From NCBI RefSeq assembly GCF_900176035.1, contig NZ_FWWT01000005.1, forward strand, positions 62,001 through 126,000: 64,000 nt of DNA. Direction: 5' to 3'. Below the pieces are notes generated by a model. It did no database searches. It was given only the letters and a program-made list of their open reading frames with translations, and was not told the origin of the DNA. Within the stretch, counting starts at the first letter, position 1. The number at the start of each line of letters is the position of its first letter. This document shows positions 17,557 through 26,679 of the stretch, piece by piece. Source of the DNA: Desulfonispora thiosulfatigenes DSM 11270. Its GTDB lineage: Bacteria; Bacillota; Peptococcia; Peptococcales; Desulfonisporaceae. The position numbers and the translations under genes were made by a program.

Positions 17557-18768
17557 TTAAGCCTTGGACTCTAAGGCTTCTTCTCTTTTATGTTTTCTGT
17601 TATCTTGCATCTCTAAAACCTTTTCAGTTTTATATTTTTTGATAGTTATCATACCCGAGTATAAAATAATTCCTACGGGAAGCCAAAATAAAGTGTAACC
17701 AATTCCTTCTTTTATATATGGAAGCATTACACCCCACCCTGATCCTTTTAAATTTAATAATTTTAAGGGGAGTGCTACATGAATATATGGCCAGATACTT
17801 TTAACAACTGCTGCAAATCCTGGTGGCATCATATGCTCTGGCCACGGAACTGCTGATGTGAGCATCACGATTAAGTTAGTCATACCATAAAATTGTAAAA
17901 AGAGAGTCATATTTTCTACTACCGAAGCAATAACTAAGCTAATTGCGGTAAGATTAACTAGGAAAATTGCCATTAATGCTGCATATATCCATACATTTCC
18001 ACGTAAAGGTACAGCATATAATTTTCCTGTAAACAAAAGTCCAATAAAACTTGCAATAATCGTGATACTAATAATCATCAAAATTCTTGCTACGAGAATC
18101 AATATCCTTTTTCTTCCTTCTTTTTTGCTGATTTCAATCGAAGCTAGTTGTTTTTTCTCTCGGCTTAATGTTGGCACTAAAAAACCTGTAACAAAAAGCA
18201 TCTGAATTACAAAAGGCATTAGGATATAAACCATATTTCTCATATAACTAAGCTGATTATCATAAAGTATTCGTTCTTCAAAGGAAAAAGATGAAAGTGA
18301 TTGTTTTGCACTATAAGGAAGAACATTACCTCCTTGCAAAACGTTTAACTGAAAACCAGCATTTAAAGTACCTAGCACAGTGCTACTACAACTAAGTGCA
18401 TTTCCTCCTGTTAACATATTAGTGCCATCAACAATTATTGACGCCTTAGGCCCATTTAATTTAACAGCATCTTTATTAAAACCTTTAGGGATAATAATGC
18501 CTCCTACTACCTCTTTAGATTTTATGGCTGCTTCAAGTTCTGATTCCGAATCAAGATAAGTAGATACATTTAAGCCTGGATGAATTTCTAGTTGCTGGGT
18601 AATAGTTCTTGATAAAGAGGAATTATCCATATCCACTACAGCAAAAGGAATGTCTAGTACAAATATCTTACTAAAAATAAAACACAATCCAACTATAGCG
18701 ACTATAGGTCCAACTAACATTTTCAGTATATTATCTTTATCATTTTTAATAAAGTTTAGTAATTTCAT
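17557..18768 (-). CDS. ABC-2 type permease (second of two)
   Basis: About 403 residues. The layout is that of ABC2_membrane_3 / YhgE-like permeases: TM1 near residues 18-40, a large extracytoplasmic domain with FAVVDMDNSSLSRTI (about 43-57), then five predicted helices between about 185 and 385, ending in a charged tail. Start at the ATG three codons inside the longest frame, eleven bases after GGAG. It begins only a few bases after the preceding permease gene and belongs to a MarR/HlyD/permease/permease operon. There is no nucleotide-binding domain in it or its neighbours. Confidence 0.82.
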   Translation of the reverse strand: MKLLNFIKNDKDNILKMLVGPIVAIVGLCFIFSKIFVLDIPFAVVDMDNSSLSRTITQQLEIHPGLNVSTYLDSESELEAAIKSKEVVGGIIIPKGFNKDAVKLNGPKASIIVDGTNMLTGGNALSCSSTVLGTLNAGFQLNVLQGGNVLPYSAKQSLSSFSFEERILYDNQLSYMRNMVYILMPFVIQMLFVTGFLVPTLSREKKQLASIEISKKEGRKRILILVARILMIISITIIASFIGLLFTGKLYAVPLRGNVWIYAALMAIFLVNLTAISLVIASVVENMTLFLQFYGMTNLIVMLTSAVPWPEHMMPPGFAAVVKSIWPYIHVALPLKLLNLKGSGWGVMLPYIKEGIGYTLFWLPVGIILYSGMITIKKYKTEKVLEMQDNRKHKREEALESKA

Positions 18769-18773
18769 CCATA

Positions 18774-19922
18774 TCACATCTCCAAATCCACAGTACCTAT
18801 TTTACTTTTTTCTTTACTTTTCTTTTTTGTTTTTGCTAAAAAGGCCATTAAAAGAACTCCCCACATAATGAGAACAAACTTAGTAAGCCAATAGATTTCA
18901 GGTAAAACATCTGCTAAGTTAAGCCCTAATAAAGATATATCTCTCATGGGTATTCCATAATATAGAAAGGGAACATATTTTGAAATAGGACCGAACATAC
19001 CCGGCATTGCCATTACAGGAAAAGTATATCCAGCAAGTAAAATCGTAGCTGATACTAAAGACATTGAACTATTTGCTGCTTCCATTTTGTCATCTTTTAA
19101 AATACCTAGAGTAATTCCAATACTTGTTATGCCTATACTATACAGCACGGTTAATATTATTGCTGCTAGTACTGAACCTTTAAAGGGAAATCCAAAATAT
19201 TTTACTTGAATTATAATAGTTGAGAGTATAGCAATTGCACCTAAGAGCCCACAGACTATACTTTTAATCCATAATGGTAAGTAACCTTTTTTATTAGCTA
19301 CTACAACCCCTAAAATTACTATTCCTACTTGGGCTACCCCAATCAACATTCCTTGTAACATATAATTAGATATACTTTTAGCTGGGTTTCCTAAAAATCT
19401 ATATGTATAGTTTAATGGCATGATATGATCTTTTACTTCTCCCGGCATTAATCCAAGTTTACCCCCTCCTAGGCCTATCAAGTAGCCAGCCTTAATAGTG
19501 GATAAAATTTCAGAAATTCTGCCTTTTGCTGAACTAACTGCAGACATTTGGGCACCATCATAAGCAACAAGTACTTTAGGTGCTTGCCCATTTAGTAAAT
19601 CTATTGAAAAATTTTCTGGAATAATCATGCCTACAACTATTTCACCTTTATCGATTAAATTTTCTATATCATCATTATTTTCTGGATAATTAGTTACATT
19701 AAAAGCATCATTTGTCTTTATCTTATCAACTAAACTTCTGCTTAAAGTAGAGTTATCATGATCTACAATTGCAGTAGTAACATTATTAACTACATGTTCT
19801 TTAAATTCATAGCCTAAAATCATACTAGCAATTGGTGGTATAGTTAAAAGAAGTATAATAGAAATTATTACTTCTTTATGTGTTAAAAACAGGTTATATA
19901 AATTTAATATTTTTGCTTTCAT
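18774..19922 (-). CDS. ABC-2 type permease (first of two)
   Basis: 382 residues with the same layout as the next gene: one N-terminal helix (about 17-36), an external domain with TAIVDHDNSTLSRSLVDKI (about 51-69), and about five helices from 180 onwards. The two are diverged paralogues and probably form a heterodimeric channel. It follows the HlyD-type lipoprotein by nine bases. Such trios resemble YhiI/YhhJ or YbhGSR exporters, but those include an ATPase. Confidence 0.82.
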   Translation of the reverse strand: MKAKILNLYNLFLTHKEVIISIILLLTIPPIASMILGYEFKEHVVNNVTTAIVDHDNSTLSRSLVDKIKTNDAFNVTNYPENNDDIENLIDKGEIVVGMIIPENFSIDLLNGQAPKVLVAYDGAQMSAVSSAKGRISEILSTIKAGYLIGLGGGKLGLMPGEVKDHIMPLNYTYRFLGNPAKSISNYMLQGMLIGVAQVGIVILGVVVANKKGYLPLWIKSIVCGLLGAIAILSTIIIQVKYFGFPFKGSVLAAIILTVLYSIGITSIGITLGILKDDKMEAANSSMSLVSATILLAGYTFPVMAMPGMFGPISKYVPFLYYGIPMRDISLLGLNLADVLPEIYWLTKFVLIMWGVLLMAFLAKTKKKSKEKSKIGTVDLEM

Positions 19923-19931
19923 TATAAATCA

Positions 19932-20987
19932 TCACTTCACTTTTCCAAAATCAACAAAGGCTGTCATTCCTGCGTAAAGAGGTTGATTCATATCAAGTAA
20001 CTCCACTTTAACGCCATAAGATAAAATATCAAATTCTCCATTATCATTAGTCGCTCTTTTAACAGCAAAGTCAGCATTTTTATTAATTTTAACTATTTTA
20101 CCTATGAAATTTTTATCAGGAAAACTAGGAATACTTATGGAAACCTCTTGACCTAATTTTACTTTTGAAAGATCAGTTTCTTTTAGATTACACTGTATAG
20201 AAGGATTATTGGTATTGGTTATTACAACTAATGGCATTCCCATAGAAACAAGTTCTCCAGGTTCAGCATTTATTTGAGTAACAACACCATCCGTAGGAGC
20301 CGTAATTATCGTATTATTAACATTAACCTGTAGCCCTTGTAAAGATGCTTCAGCTTGCTTTAATTGGCCTTGAACTACTTCAATTGAAGCGTTTGCTTGA
20401 TTTACTTGTGCTTGTGATGCTGCTATATCTTCTGGTCTAGTACCATTTCGTATAAGTTCATATTTATTTTTAGCAATTTCATACTGAGAGTAAACATTAT
20501 CTAGGTCAGCTTTAGAAATAGCATCTTCTTCATATAACATCTTTTCTCTTTCATATTTTATTTGAGCAAGCTCATATGCTGATTTAGCTTGATTAATTTC
20601 TTCAGGTCTTGCACCATTTTGCGCTTTTTGGAGCTGAGCTAAAGCTGCATCTCTCCCCGCTATCGCAGAATTTAACTGAGCTTTAATTGTTCCCATCTGC
20701 GCTAATATTTGCGCTCTTTGCGCAGCTAAAGAATCACTATCAATAGTAATTAAAACTTGACCTTGTTTAACGCTATCGCCCTCTTTAACATTTATTTCTT
20801 TAATCTTTCCCCCAGTTTGAGAATTTATATTAGTATCTGTCATTTCTACATTTGATTGAACAATTAAATGGTCATTTTCCTTTTTTACTATTTTATCACC
20901 TGTCAAAGTTGCTAATGTGCTACATGCAGTAAATAAACTTACTACAATTACTAAAGCTGATAAAACTAGAATTCTTTTGTTTTTCAT
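19932..20987 (-). CDS. HlyD-family membrane fusion lipoprotein
   Basis: 351 residues. An N-terminal signal ends in a lipobox-like FTAC (about 19-22), so the mature protein is probably lipid-anchored outside the membrane. A biotinyl-lipoyl-like domain (GGKIKEINVKEGDSVKQGQV, about 59-78) leads into a long Ala/Gln-rich coiled coil (about 85-215) and a beta-barrel with TITAPTDGVVTQINAEPGE. In a Gram-positive this adaptor would work with the two downstream permeases. It is the second gene of the MarR-led operon, starting 34 bases after the MarR stop. Confidence 0.88.
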   Translation of the reverse strand: MKNKRILVLSALVIVVSLFTACSTLATLTGDKIVKKENDHLIVQSNVEMTDTNINSQTGGKIKEINVKEGDSVKQGQVLITIDSDSLAAQRAQILAQMGTIKAQLNSAIAGRDAALAQLQKAQNGARPEEINQAKSAYELAQIKYEREKMLYEEDAISKADLDNVYSQYEIAKNKYELIRNGTRPEDIAASQAQVNQANASIEVVQGQLKQAEASLQGLQVNVNNTIITAPTDGVVTQINAEPGELVSMGMPLVVITNTNNPSIQCNLKETDLSKVKLGQEVSISIPSFPDKNFIGKIVKINKNADFAVKRATNDNGEFDILSYGVKVELLDMNQPLYAGMTAFVDFGKVK

Positions 20988-21021
20988 AAATTCTCTCCTC
21001 CAAAAAATAATATTATGATAT

Positions 21022-21513
21022 TTAATCTTTTAAATATTTCTTGATTAACCCTTGCTTGATTTTCATCGTTAATTTATATGCTGTTTCTATTTCAGTTTCT
21101 GTTAAAAAATCTAAAATAGTTGACTTAAACACTTCATTATCTGGCAACACTTCTTTCATGATTTCTTTTCCCTTATCCGTAATAATAACTCGAATACTTC
21201 TCCTATCATCTTCATTGTCCACTCTTTCTGCCAGTCCTGAAGCTACCATTCTATCAATTAAAGATGTTGTTGTGGGTCTTGTTATATCCATTTTTTCACT
21301 AATACTCGATAAGGTAATTCCTTCAGAAGTACATGAGTATAAAAATAATAATGCCTTAAACTGAACCCTAGTTAATTTAAACTTTTTATAAAACTTGTCA
21401 TTAATATTATTTAATATTTCTGCTGTTTTCGATATTTCCATAAGTAACCCTATGGATTTAGCATTATGTAAATTCTGAATCTGACACGTCTCCGTGCTAT
21501 CTTTTTTATTCAT
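21022..21513 (-). CDS. MarR-family regulator of the HlyD/ABC-2 operon
   Basis: About 163 residues. The MarR recognition helix is KMDITRPTTTSLIDRMVASG and the wing contains ERVDNEDDRRSIRVIIT. The ATG at 21513 has AGGGGTG upstream; a start eight codons earlier has none. It heads the operon with the membrane fusion protein and two permeases. A strong promoter with a palindrome just downstream of the -10 box lies directly upstream, so autorepression is likely. Confidence 0.88.
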   Translation of the reverse strand: MNKKDSTETCQIQNLHNAKSIGLLMEISKTAEILNNINDKFYKKFKLTRVQFKALLFLYSCTSEGITLSSISEKMDITRPTTTSLIDRMVASGLAERVDNEDDRRSIRVIITDKGKEIMKEVLPDNEVFKSTILDFLTETEIETAYKLTMKIKQGLIKKYLKD

Positions 21514-21588
21514 AATTACACCCCTAATTTTTTTCAAACTGGTTTATTTTTACTATCATCTTATCCGTTGAATATAGTTAGGTTGCTC

Positions 21589-21640
21589 ATAGTTAGTATG
21601 CTAACTATACTAATTATATATATAATCATTTATTTGTCAA
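21589..21640 (-). promoter_or_regulatory. Promoter and operator of the MarR/HlyD/ABC-2 operon
   Basis: TTGACA (21635-21640, minus strand) and TATAAT (21613-21618) are consensus hexamers 16 bases apart. The near-perfect palindrome ATAGTTAGTATGCTAACTAT (21589-21608) covers the expected transcription start, and an extra ATAGTTAG half-site lies at about 21574. This is a convincing MarR-type control region. Confidence 0.75.
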
Positions 21641-21672
21641 TATAATACTAATATTTCTAATTGATCATAAAA

Positions 21673-21717
21673 AATAGTAGTCCAGATCTAATTTATCTTT
21701 AAATCTGAGCTACTATT
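21673..21717 (-). terminator. Terminator of msrAB
   Basis: AATAGTAG (21673-21680) pairs with CTACTATT (21710-21717) and inner CAGAT/ATCTG arms extend the stem; the minus strand continues into TTTTTTATG. Confidence 0.8.
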
Positions 21718-21740
21718 GAAATAACAATAACAATTCATTG

Positions 21741-22727
21741 TTATTGTTTATCTAATAAATGAAGTAAAAATCCATATCCTTTTTCTTTCATCTGTTCTTT
21801 TGGGATAAAATTTAGTGAAGCACTATTAATACAATATCTAAGACCACCTGATTTCTTTGGTCCATCTGGAAATACATGTCCAAGGTGGGCATCTCCTCGC
21901 TTACTTCTTACTTCTACCCTTTTCATGCCAAGACTTGTATCAGTTAATTCATTAATTAAATCCTTATTTATTGGTTTAGAAAAGCTTGGCCAGCCACACC
22001 CTGATTCAAACTTATCCGTGGAGACAAAAAGCGGTTCACCTGTAGTAACATCTACATATATTCCCTCTTCAAAATTTGCATTATACTTATTTTTAAATGG
22101 TGGTTCCGTGGCATTATTTTGGGTTACATTATACTGCATTTCAGAAAGAGTATTTTTTAAAACATCTTTTGGTTTTACCTGATACTTAAGTTTTGGATCT
22201 TGGGCAGATTTTGCCTTTAGAAATTTATCCTGTCCAATATGACAATAGCCACTTGGGTTATTATCTAAATATTTTTGATGATATTCTTCAGCAGGAAAAT
22301 AATTTTCAAGGGGCATCACTTCAATTGCAATCGGACTTTCATAGTTTTTTTGCAGTTCTTTTAAAGAATCTACTATGATTTGCTTATCATCATTATCAGT
22401 GTAATAAATACCCGTACGATATTGAGTACCGATATCATTACCCTGTCTATTTAGCGTTAGAGGATCTATAACATCATAAAAAAGCTGTAAGATAAACTCT
22501 AAACTTACTTCACCAGGATTATACACTAACCTTACAGCTTCCGAATGACCACTGTTACGCCTACATACATCTTCATAACTTGGGTTTTCCGTATTACCAT
22601 TTGCATAGCCTACTTCCGTGCTTATAATACCTTTAACCTGTGAAAAGTATTTTTCTGTTCCCCAAAAGCAGCCCCCAGCTAAATAAATTTCTTTTATTTT
22701 TTCATAGGGGTTAGTTACAATAGCCAT
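21741..22727 (-). CDS. msrAB: Bifunctional peptide methionine sulfoxide reductase MsrA/MsrB
   Basis: 328 residues, a natural fusion that repairs both S- and R-methionine sulfoxide. The MsrA domain (about 1-165) has the catalytic Cys in [10 protein letters not shown] (C20). The MsrB domain (about 185-328) has [21 protein letters not shown] and the catalytic Cys in [10 protein letters not shown] (C299). No signal peptide, so cytoplasmic. The zinc-binding CxxC pairs of some MsrB proteins are absent, as in Bacillus-type MsrB. Monocistronic with its own terminator. Confidence 0.96.
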   Translation of the reverse strand: MAIVTNPYEKIKEIYLAGGCFWGTEKYFSQVKGIISTEVGYANGNTENPSYEDVCRRNSGHSEAVRLVYNPGEVSLEFILQLFYDVIDPLTLNRQGNDIGTQYRTGIYYTDNDDKQIIVDSLKELQKNYESPIAIEVMPLENYFPAEEYHQKYLDNNPSGYCHIGQDKFLKAKSAQDPKLKYQVKPKDVLKNTLSEMQYNVTQNNATEPPFKNKYNANFEEGIYVDVTTGEPLFVSTDKFESGCGWPSFSKPINKDLINELTDTSLGMKRVEVRSKRGDAHLGHVFPDGPKKSGGLRYCINSASLNFIPKEQMKEKGYGFLLHLLDKQ

Positions 22728-22777
22728 AATACCCTTCCTTTCATTTAATAGTAAATGGGATATTTAGTTAGATAAAA

Positions 22778-23203
22778 TCATAAAATCTTTTCCATCTGGA
22801 TATGGGGACAAAATTCATCATAATAAATGTCACCCTTAGCTATATAACCATTCTTTTCATAAAATCTTTGGACCTCACATTGAGCAGACAATTCTATTTT
22901 ATGGGACCCTTCTTCCTTTGCCTTTTCTTCAAGAAATTCTAATACCTTATTTCCTAGATTCAAATTTCGATATTCTAAAAGCACAGCAACCCGCCCAATT
23001 GTATACACATTTTCTTTAGTATTACTTATAAATAAACGCCCTGTTGCTACTGCTTTACCATTATCAGTGATAATTAAATGTGTAGCCTTATCATCAATTT
23101 CATCAAACTCATTTTGAAATCCTTGTTCTTCTACAAATACCTTTTCTCGTATATAACGCACATCATTAGTTAAACCTTTATAAAAATCTCTTTTTAAGTT
23201 CAT
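22778..23203 (-). CDS. GNAT-family N-acetyltransferase (ElaA/YjcF-like)
   Basis: 141 residues. The N-terminus IREKVFVEEQGFQNEFDEID is the signature of the YjcF/ElaA group of GNAT proteins, and the acetyl-CoA loop region follows in IGRVAVLLEYRNLNLGNKVLEFLE (about 69-92). The C-terminal RFYEKNGYIAKGDIYYDEFCPHIQM is also typical. Substrate unknown for the group. It stands alone between msrAB and the purine operon terminator. Confidence 0.85.
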   Translation of the reverse strand: MNLKRDFYKGLTNDVRYIREKVFVEEQGFQNEFDEIDDKATHLIITDNGKAVATGRLFISNTKENVYTIGRVAVLLEYRNLNLGNKVLEFLEEKAKEEGSHKIELSAQCEVQRFYEKNGYIAKGDIYYDEFCPHIQMEKIL

Positions 23204-23273
23204 TATTATATTCTCCTAAATAATTATTAATATTTATTGATAATTACTATCTTATAAAAAATTTTATTAAATT

Positions 23274-23312
23274 AAAAGGTTGTGTTTCCAATAAAGAAAA
23301 CACAACCTTTTT
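23274..23312. terminator. Terminator of the purine operon
   Basis: AAAAGGTTGTGTTT (23274-23287) pairs with AAACACAACCTTTT (23298-23311), flanked by A and T runs, directly after the NCS2 permease stop and able to act in both directions. Confidence 0.85.
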
Positions 23313-23332
23313 AACATTAAGAATTTTATATT

Positions 23333-24898
23333 TTAGACATAATCAAAATCATCGGGTGCATCAAACCATTTATCTCGTCCTGAGTGGAGAATAAAGCAAG
23401 TAACTGCCATAGTTAAATAACCTATCATAAATGGTGACTCTGGGAATATTCCTAAAGCTGCACTATGAATAAATCCAAAGAAAGAAAGAACAGCCCCTGC
23501 TAGAGAGATATACCCTGCTTTATCTAAACGTCTATCGATAATAAATACTGTCAAGGTTCCAAGAATAATACCTATTATAATGGCACCTGACTTAACAGCT
23601 GGTACCCCGTTCCACATAACCCCAGATGCTGCTAAGCTTTGAGTTATTTCTGTACCATAACCGACAAGGCCTGACGGCAAAGTTTCTGTCCATACGTCCG
23701 CTAGCCCAACAGCTCCCGTGATTTGAGTAAATAAGAAGTCTGCAATAGGTGGAACCATGGCAATACCTATTCCAGCATAATGTCTTCTATCACAGGCTCT
23801 AAATGCTTGAGATAACATAACAATCGAACACCACAAATATGTGATAGCTGCAATAGCTGGTGGAACTAATGCACTAAAGAATGTGAATAATCCAAATACA
23901 CCTGCTAAAGCAAGTAGGATTCCTCCAACCCAAGAAAACCCTATATTAGCACCTGCTTTTTTAAGCCCTGCATGTCCAAGCCAAACAGTATTTGGTACTA
24001 CTCCACCGCATGCTGCTGAAATCATAGTACATACACCATCAGCAAATTGTGCTTCTCTTACACTATAATTGTCTCCAGCAGCTTGTGCCGCTTCAACATT
24101 ATCCATTGTTTCAATAAAATTATAAATTTCTACTGGAATTATAATTGTTAAATATGGAATTACAATTGCAAATCCATTAATAAGTGCTTGAATAGAATTT
24201 GCAGGATTAGGAATAAAAAATCCTATGCCTGAAAAATCAACATGCGTACGTCCGATAAGTAAGGCATAAAGAATACCTCCTAAAATAGCGACCACAAATG
24301 GTGGAATTCTTTTAGGAAACATATATCCTCCAAATACACCAATCATCCCTACAAGTAAAACCGGAAGTCCTACAACTGGATCGCTAAATAAGTCAAAAAC
24401 ACCTTGCGTAGCCATCCAAATAAATCCAATCCCTGCTACCGTACCTAAAAGTGCAGCTCGTGGAATCTCCCTTTTAAGCCATGGTCCAATAAAACCGCCT
24501 AGAAATTCAATTGATCCACCTATAAAACATGCTGCTACAGCTGCTGACCAAGCAAGTTCTGGATCATTAAGTCCATAATGTAAAGGCATTATAACACCAA
24601 ATAAAATAACAAACATCGCAGGAGTAGATACTCCAGAAGGTAATGCCGTTACATCTGTTCTTCCTTCTTTTTTAGCTAGTTTACGAGCCATATAAGCATA
24701 ATATAAACCACTAAATAAAAGTCCCATCGACATTCCAGGAATAACTCTTCCATAAACTATTTCATCTGGCCAACCTAATACTCCAGATAAAGTCGCTATT
24801 ACAATAATATAGTTTACAATATTGTTTGTAAGGATATAAGTCAAACCACCTATATCCCCTTTATTAAATAATGGTAGAATTTTTTCAGATTTTGTCAT
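23333..24898 (-). CDS. NCS2-family nucleobase permease
   Basis: 521 residues with about 12-14 predicted membrane helices. DVTALPSGVSTPAMF near the N-terminus and the motif-like IVPVEIYNFIETMDNVEAAQAAGDNY region mark the nucleobase:cation symporter-2/AzgA-like superfamily. A hydrophilic tail follows the last helix. It is the third gene of an operon behind two adenine deaminase paralogues (29-base gap), so adenine, hypoxanthine or a related purine is the obvious substrate. The precise base cannot be read from sequence. Confidence 0.85.
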   Translation of the reverse strand: MTKSEKILPLFNKGDIGGLTYILTNNIVNYIIVIATLSGVLGWPDEIVYGRVIPGMSMGLLFSGLYYAYMARKLAKKEGRTDVTALPSGVSTPAMFVILFGVIMPLHYGLNDPELAWSAAVAACFIGGSIEFLGGFIGPWLKREIPRAALLGTVAGIGFIWMATQGVFDLFSDPVVGLPVLLVGMIGVFGGYMFPKRIPPFVVAILGGILYALLIGRTHVDFSGIGFFIPNPANSIQALINGFAIVIPYLTIIIPVEIYNFIETMDNVEAAQAAGDNYSVREAQFADGVCTMISAACGGVVPNTVWLGHAGLKKAGANIGFSWVGGILLALAGVFGLFTFFSALVPPAIAAITYLWCSIVMLSQAFRACDRRHYAGIGIAMVPPIADFLFTQITGAVGLADVWTETLPSGLVGYGTEITQSLAASGVMWNGVPAVKSGAIIIGIILGTLTVFIIDRRLDKAGYISLAGAVLSFFGFIHSAALGIFPESPFMIGYLTMAVTCFILHSGRDKWFDAPDDFDYV

Positions 24899-24927
24899 TA
24901 ATTAATCTCCCCTAATGTTTAAAAGAT

Positions 24928-26658
24928 TTAGGCTTCATTGCTTATAAATTCAAATTTGGTAACATCGAATAATCCCATGTCTGTAAGTTTTATTTCTGGT
25001 ATAACCGCTAAAGACATAAAACAAAGTGTCATAACAGGTTCAACGTCTTGATTAATTTTTAAAGTGTTATGGGCAATTTCATGAATTTGCGTAAGCTTTT
25101 CATCAACCCACTCCCCACTTTGATTACTCATCAGACCCGCAATTGGCATAGGCATACTTTCTAAGATTTCCTGATTATTTACAAGGATAATTCCACCACC
25201 TTGTTTAATAAGCTCTTCTACAGCAAATGCCATATCGGTATCATTTACACCAACTACAATTATATTATGGGAATCATGTGCGATAGAAAGGGCAACTGCT
25301 CCTTCTTTAATGCCATAGCCTTTTAATAAAGCCACTGCTACATTCCCAGTATTTTGATGCCGTTCAACTACAGCCACTTTAGCAATGTCTACTGATGAAT
25401 CGTAAACAAAGTCACCATTTTCATCACGATTAATTTCTAGCACTTCTTTACTGGTAACTACACCACCTGGCAAAATATTTATAACATTTGCCTTTTTAGA
25501 GTTTATAGTTAAGCGTAACTTTTCTTTAGAGAAATCTTTGACATGAAAACTTCCTTTAGTTTCTGAAATATCATGAAAATTAATAGGCAAATTATAGTTT
25601 CCTTGAGTTGCTACTTCTTGCCCCGCAATAAACACCTTTACTACATTAAAATCTTGAAGATTATCCATGAGCACGATATCTGCTCTAAGACCCGGTACGA
25701 TTGCACCTCTATCTTCTAATTTAAAGCACTCTGCTGCATTAAGGCTCGCCATTTGAATAGCAATTATTGGATCAATTCCTTCTTCAACACATATCCGTAA
25801 GTGATTATCTAAATGGCCTAAGCTTAAAATCGTCTTTGGCTGACAATCATCTGAACAAAGAAGACAGCGTCTACTATTTAAAGGAGTAACCCCTTTAAGT
25901 AAATCTTTTAGATTATGACAAGCTGAACCCTGACGAAGTAAAATATACATACCTCTTGATATTCTATCTTGCATTTCTTTTACAGTAGAACATTCATGAT
26001 CTGTTCTAATTCTCGTCGCTGCGTATGCATTAAGTGCACTACCTTCTATTCCCGGGCTATGTCCATCTATTAATTTTCCTTGATCTTTTGCTACTAAGAG
26101 TTTATCTAAAATATTATCATTAGCCCCGATTACCCCAGGAAAATCCATGAATTCTCCAAGACCTAAAATCTCATCTAATTTAATTGGCTCTTTCATAGCT
26201 TCTGCATTGATATTAGCTCCAGCATGTTCAAAAGGTGTTGCTGGCACACAAGAAGGTAACATCCACTTCACATCTAAGCTCGTTCCCTTAGATGCCTCCA
26301 TCATATAATTTAAACCTTTAAGACCACATACATTAGTAATTTCATGGGGATCTGCAATAATTGTTGTGGTACCATGAGGAATTATCAGTCTACCTAGTTC
26401 CTCTGGGCTTAAATATGAAGATTCAACATGAATATGACTATCGATAAAACCAGGGGCTGCATAACAGCCCTTAGCATCAATTTCATTACATCCTTCATAT
26501 TTTCCTACTCCTGCAATAAGTCCATCGCATAGAGCTATGTCACCTTCAATAATAGAAGCATTATATACATCTACTACTTTAGCGTTTTTTATAACTAAAT
26601 CAGCTGTAATTCTTCCCGCTGCAATATCGATAAGTTTTTTTAATTGTTTTTTTTCCAT
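24928..26658 (-). CDS. ade: Adenine deaminase (canonical paralogue)
   Basis: About 576 residues, COG1001 amidohydrolase that converts adenine to hypoxanthine and ammonia. The metal-site motifs are intact: DSHIHVESS, ADPHEITN, DGHSPG, RTDHEC and CSDDCQP, followed by the family's C-terminal domain (HDSHNIIVVG, GGIILVNN). The ATG at 26658 follows AAGGAG by nine bases. It lies between the diverged paralogue upstream (21-base gap) and the NCS2 permease downstream, a complete uptake and deamination module for purine salvage. Confidence 0.93.
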   Translation of the reverse strand: MEKKQLKKLIDIAAGRITADLVIKNAKVVDVYNASIIEGDIALCDGLIAGVGKYEGCNEIDAKGCYAAPGFIDSHIHVESSYLSPEELGRLIIPHGTTTIIADPHEITNVCGLKGLNYMMEASKGTSLDVKWMLPSCVPATPFEHAGANINAEAMKEPIKLDEILGLGEFMDFPGVIGANDNILDKLLVAKDQGKLIDGHSPGIEGSALNAYAATRIRTDHECSTVKEMQDRISRGMYILLRQGSACHNLKDLLKGVTPLNSRRCLLCSDDCQPKTILSLGHLDNHLRICVEEGIDPIIAIQMASLNAAECFKLEDRGAIVPGLRADIVLMDNLQDFNVVKVFIAGQEVATQGNYNLPINFHDISETKGSFHVKDFSKEKLRLTINSKKANVINILPGGVVTSKEVLEINRDENGDFVYDSSVDIAKVAVVERHQNTGNVAVALLKGYGIKEGAVALSIAHDSHNIIVVGVNDTDMAFAVEELIKQGGGIILVNNQEILESMPMPIAGLMSNQSGEWVDEKLTQIHEIAHNTLKINQDVEPVMTLCFMSLAVIPEIKLTDMGLFDVTKFEFISNEA

Positions 26659-26679
26659 CACTTACAACTCCTTACTCTA

